Origin: Lacinutrix mariniflava
Lineage (GTDB): Bacteria > Bacteroidota > Bacteroidia > Flavobacteriales > Flavobacteriaceae
DNA length: 64,000 nucleotides
Direction: 5' to 3'
Assembly (NCBI RefSeq): GCF_001418015.1
Contig: NZ_LIQG01000022.1
Location: 17,512 to 81,511 of the forward strand
The notes beneath the pieces are model-generated. The model saw only the letters and a list, made by a program, of their open reading frames with translations. It searched no databases and had not been told where the DNA came from. A program made the translations under genes and the position numbers. Shown piece after piece: positions 45,585 through 55,143 of this stretch. How positions within the stretch are numbered: the stretch's first letter is position 1; each line of letters opens with the position of its first letter.

Positions 45585-46340
45585 TTGCGATATTTTATAG
45601 AACTCTCATACAACGGAAAAGCATATCATGGTTGGCAAATACAGCCCAATGCTATTTCGGTACAAGAAGTTTTACAAAAAGGACTGTCTACTTTATTAAG
45701 AGAACCTATTGTTACCATGGGAGCAGGTAGAACAGATTCTGGTGTTCATGCTAAACAAATGTTTGCTCATTTTAATACTGAAGTACCCTTTGAAACATCT
45801 CAATTTATATATAAATTAAATTCGTTTTTACCAGAAGATATTGCAATTCATGATATTTTTAAAGTGAAAGCCGATGCGCACGCTAGATTTCATGCAACTA
45901 GTAGACAATATTTATATAGAATTGCCCTAGAAAAAAGTCCGTTTAATACAGAACAAGCCTTTTTACTAAAGCCAAAATTAGATATTGAAAGACTAAAGGA
46001 AGCGACCAACATTTTATTGGACTATAAAGATTTTCAATGCTTTTCTAAAAGTAATACTGATGTAAAAACGTATAATTGTGATATTATGAAAGCCGAATGG
46101 CAGATTGTAGATAACGAGTTACAGTTTACTATTAAAGCTAATCGTTTTTTAAGAAACATGGTTCGCGCTATTGTTGGAACACTTATTAATATTGGAATTG
46201 GTAAGGTTGAAGTAGAAATGCTCCACAATATTATTAAATCTAAAAACCGAAGTGAAGCTGGGTTTTCTGTTCCTGCTCACGCTTTATATTTAACAGAAGT
46301 TGACTATCCAGAAACAATAAAATTACACATTGAGCAATAA
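45585..46340 (+). CDS. truA: tRNA pseudouridine synthase A (TTG start)
   Basis: TruA converts U38-U40 of the tRNA anticodon stem to pseudouridine. The start is taken at the TTG at 45585 (MRYFIELSYNGKAYHGWQ), since family members begin here and a promoter box overlaps the longer frame; the protein then has 251 residues. The catalytic Asp is in MGAGRTDSGVHAKQM (about residues 48-62); RQYLYRI and FLRNMVRAIVGTL are also conserved. The next gene overlaps its end by 11 bases. Confidence 0.93.
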   Translation: MRYFIELSYNGKAYHGWQIQPNAISVQEVLQKGLSTLLREPIVTMGAGRTDSGVHAKQMFAHFNTEVPFETSQFIYKLNSFLPEDIAIHDIFKVKADAHARFHATSRQYLYRIALEKSPFNTEQAFLLKPKLDIERLKEATNILLDYKDFQCFSKSNTDVKTYNCDIMKAEWQIVDNELQFTIKANRFLRNMVRAIVGTLINIGIGKVEVEMLHNIIKSKNRSEAGFSVPAHALYLTEVDYPETIKLHIEQ

Positions 46341-48096
46341 AAAGGAAAACATATTCGACATTACACTATTTAAACGCTTGTTTGAATACACAAAACCATA
46401 CAAAACTATTTTTTATGGCGTACTTTTATCTGTATTAATTATTGCAGGCTTAAGTATTGCTACGCCAAAGTTACTGCAAATAGTTATTGACGATCACATA
46501 AAAACGATGCAAGAAGAAGGCTTTTTGTATTATATTATTTTAATGATTGCTTTGTTATTAATTCAAACAATCTTTCAGTTTTTCTTTCAGTTTTATGCCG
46601 CTTGGCTAGGTCAAAACATTGTACAAGATGTTAGGATTTTACTATTTAACCACATGCTAAAGTTCAAGATGAAGTATTATGATAATTCTTCGGTTGGAAT
46701 GCTAATTACGCGTGCAGTAACAGATATGGAGCGTATTGCAGATATTTTTGGACAAGGTTTGTTTATGATAATGCGCGACTTAATGGTTATGCTCGTTATT
46801 TCAATTTTCATGATGTACACAAATTTTAAGCTTAGTTTAATTGTATTTGTAACCATGCCAATTGTTTTATACGCTACAAAAATTTTTCAGCGTTATATGA
46901 AAACGGCTTTTGAAGAAGTTAGAACGGAAGTTTCAAACCTTAACTCTTTTGTTCAAGAGCGTGTTACTGGAATGAAAATTCTCCAATTATTTACAAGAGA
47001 AGCTACCGAAAACAAAAACTTTAAAGCTATTAATGAACGTCATAAAAAAGGCTGGTTAAAGACTATTTGGTATAACTCCATTTTCTTTCCTATTGCTGAT
47101 TTCCTTTCGGGTATTACTTCTGGCCTAATCGTGTACTTTGGTGGTTTAATGGTTGTTGTTGGAAGTACTGCTACTTCTGGTGAATTGTTTATGTTTATTA
47201 TGATGATTCCTCAATTATTTAGGCCTCTTAGACAAATTGCAGATAAGTTTAACACGCTACAAATGGGAATGGTAGCTGCTAAACGTGTGTTTAAAATTAT
47301 TGACACTACATCTCAAATTGACGACAATGGAACTATAGAAGTTTCAAACTTTAAAGGCGACATTACTTTTAAAGATGTCAGGTTTAGTTATGTTGAAAAT
47401 GAAGAAGTATTAAAAGGTATTTCGCTTAATGTAAAAGCCGGAGAAACCGTTGCTATTGTTGGTTCTACTGGAGCAGGAAAATCTACAATAATAAACTTAC
47501 TCAATAGGTTTTACGAAATTAATAGTGGAGAAATTTTAGTAGATAATATCGACATAAAAACGGTAACACTAGCGTCATTAAGAAGCCAGATTGCCGTAGT
47601 ATTACAGGATGTCTTTTTGTTTGCCGATACTATTATGGCTAATATTTCTTTAAACCACCCAGAGATTTCTGAAGCGCAAGTTATACAAGCTGCTAAAGAT
47701 ATTGGTATTCACGATTTTATTTCTAGCCTCCCAAACGGTTACAATTACAACGTAAAAGAACGTGGTGCTATGCTAAGTTCTGGTCAAAGACAGTTAATCT
47801 CTTTCTTGAGAGCATATGTTACAAAGCCTAGTATTTTAATTTTAGATGAAGCGACTTCTTCCGTAGATTCGTATTCTGAACAATTAATACAAAATGCGAC
47901 AGATAAAATTACCAAAGGCAGAACGTCTATTGTAATTGCGCATAGATTAGCAACCATACAACAAGCAGATAAAATAATTGTTATGGATGCTGGTGAAATT
48001 GTAGAACAAGGAACTCACGAAGAGTTACTAAAAGTAAAAGATGGTTATTATAGAAACTTGTATGAAGTACAGTTTTTGAAGGCTGATGTGGCTTAG
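46330..48096 (+). CDS. MsbA-like ABC exporter (TTG start)
   Basis: A 588-residue half-transporter: six transmembrane helices (residues about 25-320) and an ATPase with Walker A VGSTGAGKSTI (about 375-385), Q loop VVLQDVFLF, signature LSSGQRQL and Walker B ILILDEATSSVDS. The only start that keeps the first helix is a TTG at 46330 inside truA, so the two genes are translationally coupled. MsbA relatives flip lipid A or export lipids and drugs; the substrate here is open. Confidence 0.9.
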   Translation: MSNKKENIFDITLFKRLFEYTKPYKTIFYGVLLSVLIIAGLSIATPKLLQIVIDDHIKTMQEEGFLYYIILMIALLLIQTIFQFFFQFYAAWLGQNIVQDVRILLFNHMLKFKMKYYDNSSVGMLITRAVTDMERIADIFGQGLFMIMRDLMVMLVISIFMMYTNFKLSLIVFVTMPIVLYATKIFQRYMKTAFEEVRTEVSNLNSFVQERVTGMKILQLFTREATENKNFKAINERHKKGWLKTIWYNSIFFPIADFLSGITSGLIVYFGGLMVVVGSTATSGELFMFIMMIPQLFRPLRQIADKFNTLQMGMVAAKRVFKIIDTTSQIDDNGTIEVSNFKGDITFKDVRFSYVENEEVLKGISLNVKAGETVAIVGSTGAGKSTIINLLNRFYEINSGEILVDNIDIKTVTLASLRSQIAVVLQDVFLFADTIMANISLNHPEISEAQVIQAAKDIGIHDFISSLPNGYNYNVKERGAMLSSGQRQLISFLRAYVTKPSILILDEATSSVDSYSEQLIQNATDKITKGRTSIVIAHRLATIQQADKIIVMDAGEIVEQGTHEELLKVKDGYYRNLYEVQFLKADVA

Positions 48097-48099
48097 TTA

Positions 48100-48900
48100 T
48101 TAAAACTCAATACCAAAACCTTTTATTAGTACAAGTGTTACAATTACAATGGCTATTATAATGAACAATAACATTAATCCATAAAACACTATAAACAATA
48201 TAGTTTTTAGTATAGTCTCTCCTATTTTCAAGTCATATGTTTTTTTAAAAATATAGCCCAAATAAATAAAAGATAGAAAAGAAAAGATAAAACTAATCGT
48301 AAAAAAATCGAGTCCAAAAACCATTAATAAAAGTGTAGCTAACGCTGTTACTATTATTACTTGAGAAGAATAATATAAATTTATTACAATATGCTCTGTA
48401 TAATTATAGGTTCGAGTATTAGTTATGTAAAAAACTAACCATGTAATAAAAGCCGTAATAGGAACAGTAATTATATATATTAAACTCTGGTAATTACCTA
48501 TTATTGATTGAATTTGCTCTTGATTTTTAGCAAAATCTTCAGGATCCTTCATATTTAAAGCCATTTCTTTATTAAAAGCTGTTAAATCTAAAGCGTCTTT
48601 AAAAAAGAGATTCATAATAAAAAGTTGCAAACCGAATATGGTTAATGCAATAGTAAAATAGCTAATGACATTAACGTACTTTTTTCGTGTACCATTAATA
48701 TAGCTTCCTATTACTAATTCTGGTTTAGTAAATAAATGTAGAAATGTTTTTAAAAACTGGTTATCATAATTCATATAACGGTAAGCAAAGTCTTCGAATA
48801 GATTACGCATCGTTAATCTATTTTTAATCACTTTTGCGCCACAACCATTACAGAAGTTTATTTGTTGCGGCAATAAACGTTTACAATTTTTACAAACCAT
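48100..48900 (-). CDS. DUF3667 zinc-ribbon membrane protein
   Basis: A 266-residue protein starting with a zinc ribbon, CKNC (residues 3-6) and CNGCGAK (about 17-23). The DUF3667 core follows, with LTMRNLFEDFAYRYMNYDNQ and KTFLHLFTKPELVIGSYING, then about five hydrophobic helices. Function is unknown. It is two bases downstream of cdaA, on the same transcript. Confidence 0.87.
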   Translation of the reverse strand: MVCKNCKRLLPQQINFCNGCGAKVIKNRLTMRNLFEDFAYRYMNYDNQFLKTFLHLFTKPELVIGSYINGTRKKYVNVISYFTIALTIFGLQLFIMNLFFKDALDLTAFNKEMALNMKDPEDFAKNQEQIQSIIGNYQSLIYIITVPITAFITWLVFYITNTRTYNYTEHIVINLYYSSQVIIVTALATLLLMVFGLDFFTISFIFSFLSFIYLGYIFKKTYDLKIGETILKTILFIVFYGLMLLFIIIAIVIVTLVLIKGFGIEF

Positions 48901-48901
48901 T

Positions 48902-49693
48902 TTAAATTAAATCTTCTTTTATAATTGCTATTAGCTCTGTAGAATCTTTAAAATCTACAAACGTTCCATTTCTAAAACATGAAATCTGTCCGGTTTCTTC
49001 ACTAACAGTAATTGCGATAGCATCTGTTTTTTCAGTAATACCAACTGCTGCTCTGTGCCTTAATCCAAAACGTTGCGGAATTGTTTTTTCATTATTAACA
49101 GGTAATATTACACGTGTTGCTTTTACTATATTGTTTTCTATAATAATGGCGCCATCATGAAGCGGACTGTTTTTAAAAAATATACTTTCTATAATAGGCT
49201 GTGTTACTTTTATATTCATCTCGTCTCCTGTAGAGACTAAAAAATCGAGATTATTTTCGCGCTCTAAAACTATTAGTGCACCAGTTTTTGACGTAGACAT
49301 TTTATTACAAGCTGCAATAATAGTATCGATATCTGTAGATCCTGTAGAGACACCTTCAATTTTCAAAAACTTGATATGTTTTAAAAAACCACGTTTTGAG
49401 GCGAAGTTTGTAGAACCAATCATTAATAAAAACTTTCTAACTTCTTGTTGAAAAACTACAATTAAAGCGATGAAACCTACACTAATAAACCCACCAAGAA
49501 TTTTAGTTAGCAACACCATTTTTAGCGCTTCTACAATTAAATAAATAAAGTAGACAACTACAATACCTAGAAAAATATTAATAGCAACTGTACCTCTAAC
49601 TAATCTATATATGTAATATAAAAGCAAGGCTACTAGAAATACATCTATGTAGTCTATTATGCCAAAGTTTAGTATGTGATCGAAAATTTCCAA
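48902..49693 (-). CDS. cdaA: Diadenylate cyclase CdaA
   Basis: CdaA makes cyclic di-AMP from two ATP. Three N-terminal membrane helices (about residues 15-85) precede the DAC domain, with the catalytic DGA motif in PLHDGAIII and the RHR motif in LRHRAAVG, and a GALIVLERENNL strand. This is the only DAC type usual in Bacteroidota, where c-di-AMP links to osmotic and wall homeostasis. It is followed by the DUF3667 gene and lies downstream of folP, an order often seen in the phylum. Confidence 0.93.
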   Translation of the reverse strand: MEIFDHILNFGIIDYIDVFLVALLLYYIYRLVRGTVAINIFLGIVVVYFIYLIVEALKMVLLTKILGGFISVGFIALIVVFQQEVRKFLLMIGSTNFASKRGFLKHIKFLKIEGVSTGSTDIDTIIAACNKMSTSKTGALIVLERENNLDFLVSTGDEMNIKVTQPIIESIFFKNSPLHDGAIIIENNIVKATRVILPVNNEKTIPQRFGLRHRAAVGITEKTDAIAITVSEETGQISCFRNGTFVDFKDSTELIAIIKEDLI

Positions 49694-49725
49694 TGATAAT
49701 ATTTATTTTATAATGATTAAATATA

Positions 49726-50382
49726 TTAATTAAAGATATATTCTTCCTTATTAATTGTTGTATTCTCTAAATTTAATTGAGATAGTTTTGATTTTAAAGA
49801 GATGTAATATTGAAAACTAATATTTTCATTAAACGACAATACTAATAAGTTAGGCAACTCAGATTCATCCAGAAATTCCTTAAGATTGGTAATTAAATTT
49901 TCCGAATCTAAAAAAAAACCATCATCATTATTTGGCCTATAAATTAAGAACGAATCTTTTTCCTTAACTATAAGTTTATACCCTTTTTCATCAAATTCAT
50001 TTCCACCTTGAATATAAACAACATCAGTAAAATCAATAAACCCTAAATTTTTAATACTAGTATCATTACATGTATAATAATTACGGGCACTTTCTTTTTT
50101 ATGGCTAGAGTTTCGCTTTTTCTCTTGCAATTCAATAATGGAAGGTATTACTTGTTTTAAAGTTAAACGTTTATCTACATTTACCAACCAATTAGTCGAA
50201 ATTATTAAATTCCCTTTATTCAATTCTAAACTATCTGGTTTTGTTTCATCGTAAAAAATATAAGCAGGAGACACATCTGTAATTTCGGTAATTGTAGCGT
50301 TTTCAACTTCTGGAAGTAATACAGATTTATCACTACAACCCAATAAAACGATTACAGATAAAGCTATTAATATTTTTTTCAT
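49726..50382 (-). CDS. Lipoprotein of unknown function between folP and cdaA
   Basis: A 218-residue predicted lipoprotein. The start at 50382 gives a proper signal, MKKILIALSVIVLLGCSDKS, with lipobox Cys16. It begins one base after the folP stop, so translation is coupled. The rest is mixed alpha/beta with no family I recognise; ITDVSPAYIFYDETKPDSLE and LVSLNVD-like strands suggest a compact domain. The place inside a conserved folP-cdaA pair hints at a genus-specific insertion. Confidence 0.65.
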   Translation of the reverse strand: MKKILIALSVIVLLGCSDKSVLLPEVENATITEITDVSPAYIFYDETKPDSLELNKGNLIISTNWLVNVDKRLTLKQVIPSIIELQEKKRNSSHKKESARNYYTCNDTSIKNLGFIDFTDVVYIQGGNEFDEKGYKLIVKEKDSFLIYRPNNDDGFFLDSENLITNLKEFLDESELPNLLVLSFNENISFQYYISLKSKLSQLNLENTTINKEEYIFN

Positions 50383-50383
50383 T

Positions 50384-51205
50384 TTAATTAAGTTGATTAA
50401 AAAGTGTGACACATTCTATTGCTTCTTTAACATCATGAACGCGTAAAATACTAGCTCCTTTTTGCAAAGCAATCATATTTAATGCTGTTGTGCCATTTAA
50501 AGCTTCAGCTGAAGACGTTTCTAGTGTTTTATAAATCATAGATTTTCTAGATAATCCTGCAAGTAAAGGTAAATTGGTAATTTTAAAACCCTCTAAAACG
50601 TTTAGCAACTCAAAATTTTGCTCTAGTGTTTTTGCAAAACCAAAACCTGGATCTATAATAATATCTTTTATACCTAATGCTCTGGCAGTGGTTATTCTTT
50701 CAGAAAAATAAAAAAGCACTTCTTTTAGAATGTTATCGTAATTGGTTTGTTGCTGCATTGTTTTTGGGTTGCCTCGCATATGCATCATAATATATGGCAC
50801 ATTTAATTTAGTCACTGTTTCAAGCATGTTTCCATCTAAATGTCCCGCAGAAATATCATTAACCAAAGCTGCACCTTTTTCAATACACTGTTTTGCAACT
50901 TCAGCTCGAAATGTATCTATAGAAATTATAATATCTGGAAACTGTTTAATCAATAACGTTATAATTGGAAGTATACGACTTAGTTCTTCATCTAAAGAAA
51001 CCTCATCTGCATTTGGCTTAGAACTATAAGCACCTACATCTATAAATGTGGCACCTTCGTCCAACATTTTCTGCACTTGATGCACAATATTGGATTGGTC
51101 TTTATACATACCACCATCATAAAAAGAATCTGGTGTAATATTAAGAATACCCATTACTTTTGGAGTAGATAAATCGATAAGCTTGCCTTTGCAATTAATG
51201 GTCAT
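50384..51205 (-). CDS. folP: Dihydropteroate synthase
   Basis: FolP joins 4-aminobenzoate to hydroxymethyldihydropterin diphosphate in folate synthesis and is the sulfonamide target. The ATG at 51205 (MTINCKGKLIDLSTPKVMG) is preferred to a GTG ten codons earlier. Motifs: ILNITPDSFYDGG (pterin and pyrophosphate loop), DVGAYSSKP, ISIDTFRAEVA, LVNDISAG, IIIDPGFGFAKT and LAGLSRKSM, then RVHDV. The 273-residue length is normal. It heads a folP, lipoprotein, cdaA, DUF3667 unit. Confidence 0.95.
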   Translation of the reverse strand: MTINCKGKLIDLSTPKVMGILNITPDSFYDGGMYKDQSNIVHQVQKMLDEGATFIDVGAYSSKPNADEVSLDEELSRILPIITLLIKQFPDIIISIDTFRAEVAKQCIEKGAALVNDISAGHLDGNMLETVTKLNVPYIMMHMRGNPKTMQQQTNYDNILKEVLFYFSERITTARALGIKDIIIDPGFGFAKTLEQNFELLNVLEGFKITNLPLLAGLSRKSMIYKTLETSSAEALNGTTALNMIALQKGASILRVHDVKEAIECVTLFNQLN

Positions 51206-51310
51206 TGGTACCTTTATTTTTGTTGTTTGTAACACATTTAAAAACTATAGATGTGAAACCTTGAATTTTAGACAATTTTATGCGAAATTTACGGAAAATT
51301 GATTCAACTG

Positions 51311-51850
51311 ATGCAAGATACTTCAAAACAATATGATGCTGTTATAGAAACATGTCGCAATCTGTTTATTAATAAAATGAGTGACTACGGAAGTGCATGG
51401 CGTATTTTAAGATTGCCATCGCTTACAGATCAGATTTTTATTAAAGCACAGCGCATAAGAAGCTTGCAACAAAATGACGTTAGAAAAGTTGATGAAGGAG
51501 AACAGAGTGAATTTATTGGTATTATAAACTACTCTTTAATGGCACTTATTCAGCTTGAAAAAGGTGTTGTAGAACAACCAGATTTATCTACCGAAGAAGC
51601 CACTATTTTGTATGATGAAAAAGTAGCTATCACCAAACAATTAATGCTAGATAAAAACCATGATTATGGTGAAGCTTGGCGAGATATGCGTGTAAGTTCT
51701 TTAACAGATTTGATTTTACAAAAATTATTAAGAGTAAAACAAATTGAAGACAATGCAGGTAAAACCATTGTAAGTGAAGGTATAGACGCTAATTATCAAG
51801 ACATGATTAATTATGCCATTTTTGCCATGATTCACTTAACTGAAAAATAA
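51311..51850 (+). CDS. DUF1599 protein with internal duplication
   Basis: A 179-residue helical protein. It holds two copies of one unit: NKMSDYGSAWRILRLPSLTD (about residues 25-44) and DKNHDYGEAWRDMRVSSLTD (about 115-134), each ending in a D/N-Y-x-x-x-A-L/M-I helix. DUF1599 has been linked to nucleotide modification in phage settings; in Bacteroidota chromosomes it is a conserved single gene upstream of BT_3928 and its role is not known. The ATG at 51311 is preferred to a TTG at 51299. Confidence 0.87.
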   Translation: MQDTSKQYDAVIETCRNLFINKMSDYGSAWRILRLPSLTDQIFIKAQRIRSLQQNDVRKVDEGEQSEFIGIINYSLMALIQLEKGVVEQPDLSTEEATILYDEKVAITKQLMLDKNHDYGEAWRDMRVSSLTDLILQKLLRVKQIEDNAGKTIVSEGIDANYQDMINYAIFAMIHLTEK

Positions 51851-51855
51851 TTATC

Positions 51856-51875
51856 ATTCCTGTCAAGGCAGGAAT
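51856..51875. repeat. Short palindromic repeat, ATTCCTG..CAGGAAT
   Basis: ATTCCTGTC and GGCAGGAAT form nine pairs (one G-U) over AA. Sequences of this form are frequent intergenic repeats in many bacteria. It follows the DUF1599 stop and could also act as a weak transcript end. Confidence 0.5.
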
Positions 51876-51984
51876 CCATTAATAAACTGTTATAATTAAA
51901 ATAGATTTCATTTTTTAAACACCGGAGAAACCTGTGTGGTTTTGTTTTTAGAATTTGGAATTTAGAAATTTTTAATAAAAATTT

Positions 51985-53292
51985 ATGAAATACTTAGTAC
52001 ACCTTTGCAGACTATTAGTTGGAGGATTATTCATCTTTTCAGGATTAATAAAGCTTAACGACCCATTAGGTTTCTCATACAAATTACAAGAATACTTTAG
52101 TACAGAGGTATTAAACCTACCATCTTTAGACCCTTATGCTTTGGGCATTTCGGTATTTGTAGTTGTTTTAGAAGTTGTTTTAGGAGTATTCTTATTACTT
52201 GGCTACAAACGTAAATTCACCATTTGGATGCTTTTAGGAATGATTGTATTTTTTACATTCTTAACTTTCTACGCCGCATATTTCGAAGTTGTAAAAGACT
52301 GTGGTTGCTTTGGCGATTTCCTTCCTTTAAAACCATGGGAAAGTTTTACTAAAGATTTAATTCTACTTATTCTTATACTAGTGTTAGTGGCAGGAATAAA
52401 ACACATAAAACCAATTTTAGGTAAATTCCCAACTACAATTCTCGCTTTACTTGGGTTTGTTGGTAGTTTATGGTTTGGATACCATGTATTAATGCATTTA
52501 CCAACTTGGGATTTTAGAGCCTATGCTGTTGGCAAAAATATTGCCGAAGGTATGGTTGTGCCAGAAGATGCTCAAAAAGCTGTACAAGAATATACTTGGA
52601 CCTTTAATGTTGGTGGAGAAAACCTAGAATATGTTACCGATGGAAGTTACCCAACAGTAGATGGAGAATATGTTGGTTATGAAGTTGAAATTATTGAAGA
52701 AGGTTACGATCCTCCAGTTAAAGATTTCTCTATTGAAAGTGAAGATGAAGACTTTACGACTAAATTTCTAGCTGAAGACCACCTTATTATGGTAGTCGCT
52801 TACAACCTTGAAAAGGCTAACGCGCAAGGCTTAAAAAACATTAAAAAAGTAACAGATAAAGCTATTGAAAACGGTTACACAGTAATTGGCTTATCATCTT
52901 CAGGAGACGAAGACAAACAATATACAAAAGAAAAATACGGTTTCGATTTCGACTTTTACTTATGTGATGAAAAAGCATTAAAAACAGTAGTACGTTCTAA
53001 TCCTGGAATTTTAAAATTAGAGAAAGGAACAGTAATGCAAAAAGAACATTTTAACGATGCCGAAGAAATAGATTTACCTAAAGTCGAGCGTAAACCAGAG
53101 CCTGTTATTACAATAAACACGGCTTACTTTGTTAACGAAGAAGAAGTAACTAAAGCTGAAGCTGAAGCGATAGATCCTGAGACAATTGAAAGTATGGATG
53201 TTGTAAAAGAAGGATCAGAATTAGATATTCTTAATTCAATGACATCAAGTAACTACACTGGAATAATAAAAATAACACTAAAAGAAGATTAA
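51985..53292 (+). CDS. BT_3928 family DoxX/MauE-like membrane protein
   Basis: A 435-residue protein. The N-terminal half (about residues 1-165) has four helices of the DoxX/MauE type, with LLVGGLFIFSGLIKLNDPLG at the start and KDCGCFGDF with two cysteines at about 105-110, the VKOR/MauE-like signature. The C-terminal part (about 215-360) resembles a thioredoxin-fold domain without a CxxC and precedes an acidic tail. This pattern is the Bacteroidota BT_3928 family; a link to disulfide or quinone chemistry is suggested by the fold only. Confidence 0.87.
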   Translation: MKYLVHLCRLLVGGLFIFSGLIKLNDPLGFSYKLQEYFSTEVLNLPSLDPYALGISVFVVVLEVVLGVFLLLGYKRKFTIWMLLGMIVFFTFLTFYAAYFEVVKDCGCFGDFLPLKPWESFTKDLILLILILVLVAGIKHIKPILGKFPTTILALLGFVGSLWFGYHVLMHLPTWDFRAYAVGKNIAEGMVVPEDAQKAVQEYTWTFNVGGENLEYVTDGSYPTVDGEYVGYEVEIIEEGYDPPVKDFSIESEDEDFTTKFLAEDHLIMVVAYNLEKANAQGLKNIKKVTDKAIENGYTVIGLSSSGDEDKQYTKEKYGFDFDFYLCDEKALKTVVRSNPGILKLEKGTVMQKEHFNDAEEIDLPKVERKPEPVITINTAYFVNEEEVTKAEAEAIDPETIESMDVVKEGSELDILNSMTSSNYTGIIKITLKED

Positions 53293-53293
53293 C

Positions 53294-54370
53294 CTGATAA
53301 GCTACTTACTAAATAAAACATTTTACGCACTACTCACCTTATTTGGAGTAGTCACTGTCATATTCTTTTTATTTAATATTTTACCAGGAGATCCAGCACA
53401 AATGATGTTGGGACAAAACGAAGACAGCGAGCAGTTAGCAATCGTTAAAAAAAAGTATGGTTTCGACAAATCTATTGGCACACAATACCTATATTATTTA
53501 AACGACCTCTCTCCTATTTCATTTCACTCTAATACAGAAGACGACTACACCTTTTTAAGAGACAATAAATATTCAGCCTCAAAGCTATTTACCGTTGGTA
53601 AAACAACAACGGTTATAAAATTTCCATACCTAAGAGAATCCTTTACCAAACAAGGCAAAAAAGTAAGTACAGTATTAGCAGAAACATTACCTAATACATT
53701 TGTTTTAGCAATTTCTGCCATTGGTATCGCGCTATTATTAGGAATTAGTTTAGGCATAATTTCAGCATTAAAAAAAGATACTTTTTTAGACAAAACAATA
53801 CAAATATTAAGTACTATTGGTATGAGTGTGCCTTCTTTTTTTAGCGCCATTCTATTTGCGTGGCTATTTGGTTTTGTATTACACAAATACACTAATCTAG
53901 AAATGACAGGTAGCCTTTTCGAACTCGACGATTTTGGCGAAAACGTAAATATTAAACTTAAAAATTTAATCCTACCCGCTTTAGTTTTAGGTATTAGACC
54001 ACTAGCAGTCGTTATTCAACTTATGCGAAATTCATTATTAGAAGTCTTTAACCAAGATTATATACGTACAGCACGTGCAAAAGGCTTAAGCGAGTTTCAA
54101 ATTATAAGAAAACATGCTATTAAAAACGCATTAAATCCAGTTGTAACAGCCATTTCAGGTTGGTTTGCCTCTATGCTAGCAGGAGCGGTATTTGTAGAAT
54201 ATATTTTTGGATGGAACGGACTTGGAAAAGAAATAGTAAACGCACTTAACACATTAGATTTACCTGTAATTATGGGTTCTGTGTTAATTATAGCCTTACT
54301 CTTTATAATTATTAATATTTTTGTAGATATAATCTACGCTTGGTTAGATCCAAAAGTAACATTAGAATAA
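53294..54370 (+). CDS. Orphan DppB/OppB-like ABC permease, non-canonical start
   Basis: An inner-membrane permease of the dipeptide/oligopeptide importer type. The first ATG in frame (53402) would delete the conserved first helix; the frame is open upstream to 53282 and reads YALLTLFGVVTVIFFLFNIL, then PGDPAQMM, as in DppB. No ATG, GTG or TTG exists there, so a CTG at 53294 (just after the previous stop) or an ATT at 53288 must be used. Five more helices follow, with the EAA loop RTARAKGLSEFQIIRKHAIKN (first 20 residues). About 358 residues. No partner permease, ATPase or binding protein is adjacent. Confidence 0.85.
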   Translation: MISYLLNKTFYALLTLFGVVTVIFFLFNILPGDPAQMMLGQNEDSEQLAIVKKKYGFDKSIGTQYLYYLNDLSPISFHSNTEDDYTFLRDNKYSASKLFTVGKTTTVIKFPYLRESFTKQGKKVSTVLAETLPNTFVLAISAIGIALLLGISLGIISALKKDTFLDKTIQILSTIGMSVPSFFSAILFAWLFGFVLHKYTNLEMTGSLFELDDFGENVNIKLKNLILPALVLGIRPLAVVIQLMRNSLLEVFNQDYIRTARAKGLSEFQIIRKHAIKNALNPVVTAISGWFASMLAGAVFVEYIFGWNGLGKEIVNALNTLDLPVIMGSVLIIALLFIIINIFVDIIYAWLDPKVTLE

Positions 54371-54382
54371 AAACCATTTATT

Positions 54383-55132
54383 ATGAGAAAAAATATAGTT
54401 GCAGGAAACTGGAAAATGAATAACGATTTATCGCAAACAGAAGCATTAATCGTAGATCTTTTAAAACAAAAGCAAACCTCTAATGCAGAAGTTATGATTG
54501 CTCCAACAGCAGTAAATCTATATCAGGCATTCAATACCACAAAAAACTCTAATATAGAAGTTGTAGCACAAAACATGCACTTTGCAGATAACGGAGCTTA
54601 CACAGGTGAAATTAGTGCTACAATGTTAAAGAGCGTTGGTGTACAAACTGTTATTTTAGGACACAGTGAGCGTCGTGCCTATTTTAATGAAACAGACGAA
54701 TTATTAGCTCAAAAAGTTGATGCAGCCTTAAAAAATGACATGAGAGTTATCTTTTGTTTTGGCGAAGAATTAAGCGATAGAAAAGCTGGCGACCAAGAAG
54801 AAATTGTAGGAAATCAAATAAAAAACGCACTATTCCATTTAGAAGCACCAGCTTTTAAAAACATTGTTTTAGCTTACGAACCTGTTTGGGCCATTGGAAC
54901 TGGCGAAACAGCAAGTCCTGAGCAAGCACAAGACATGCACCAATTTATTAGAGAAACACTAAATATAAAATACGGTGAGCAAGTCTCTCAAGATATGAGT
55001 ATTCTTTACGGTGGAAGTGTAAAACCGGCAAACGCTAAAGAGATTTTTGGTAAGCCAGACGTAGACGGTGGACTTATAGGTGGAGCAGCCTTAAAAGCCG
55101 AAGATTTTTACGCTATAATAAACGCATTTTAA
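54383..55132 (+). CDS. tpiA: Triosephosphate isomerase
   Basis: A 249-residue TIM barrel that interconverts dihydroxyacetone phosphate and glyceraldehyde 3-phosphate. Seen: VAGNWKMN with catalytic Asn and Lys, VILGHSERRAYF with catalytic His, LAYEPVWAIGTGETASPEQA with catalytic Glu and loop 6, and LYGGSVKPAN plus GLIGGAAL at the phosphate site. It is 12 bases after the permease gene, so it lies in the same unit. A structured repeat follows its stop. Confidence 0.97.
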   Translation: MRKNIVAGNWKMNNDLSQTEALIVDLLKQKQTSNAEVMIAPTAVNLYQAFNTTKNSNIEVVAQNMHFADNGAYTGEISATMLKSVGVQTVILGHSERRAYFNETDELLAQKVDAALKNDMRVIFCFGEELSDRKAGDQEEIVGNQIKNALFHLEAPAFKNIVLAYEPVWAIGTGETASPEQAQDMHQFIRETLNIKYGEQVSQDMSILYGGSVKPANAKEIFGKPDVDGGLIGGAALKAEDFYAIINAF

Positions 55133-55143
55133 TTAAACAATTT

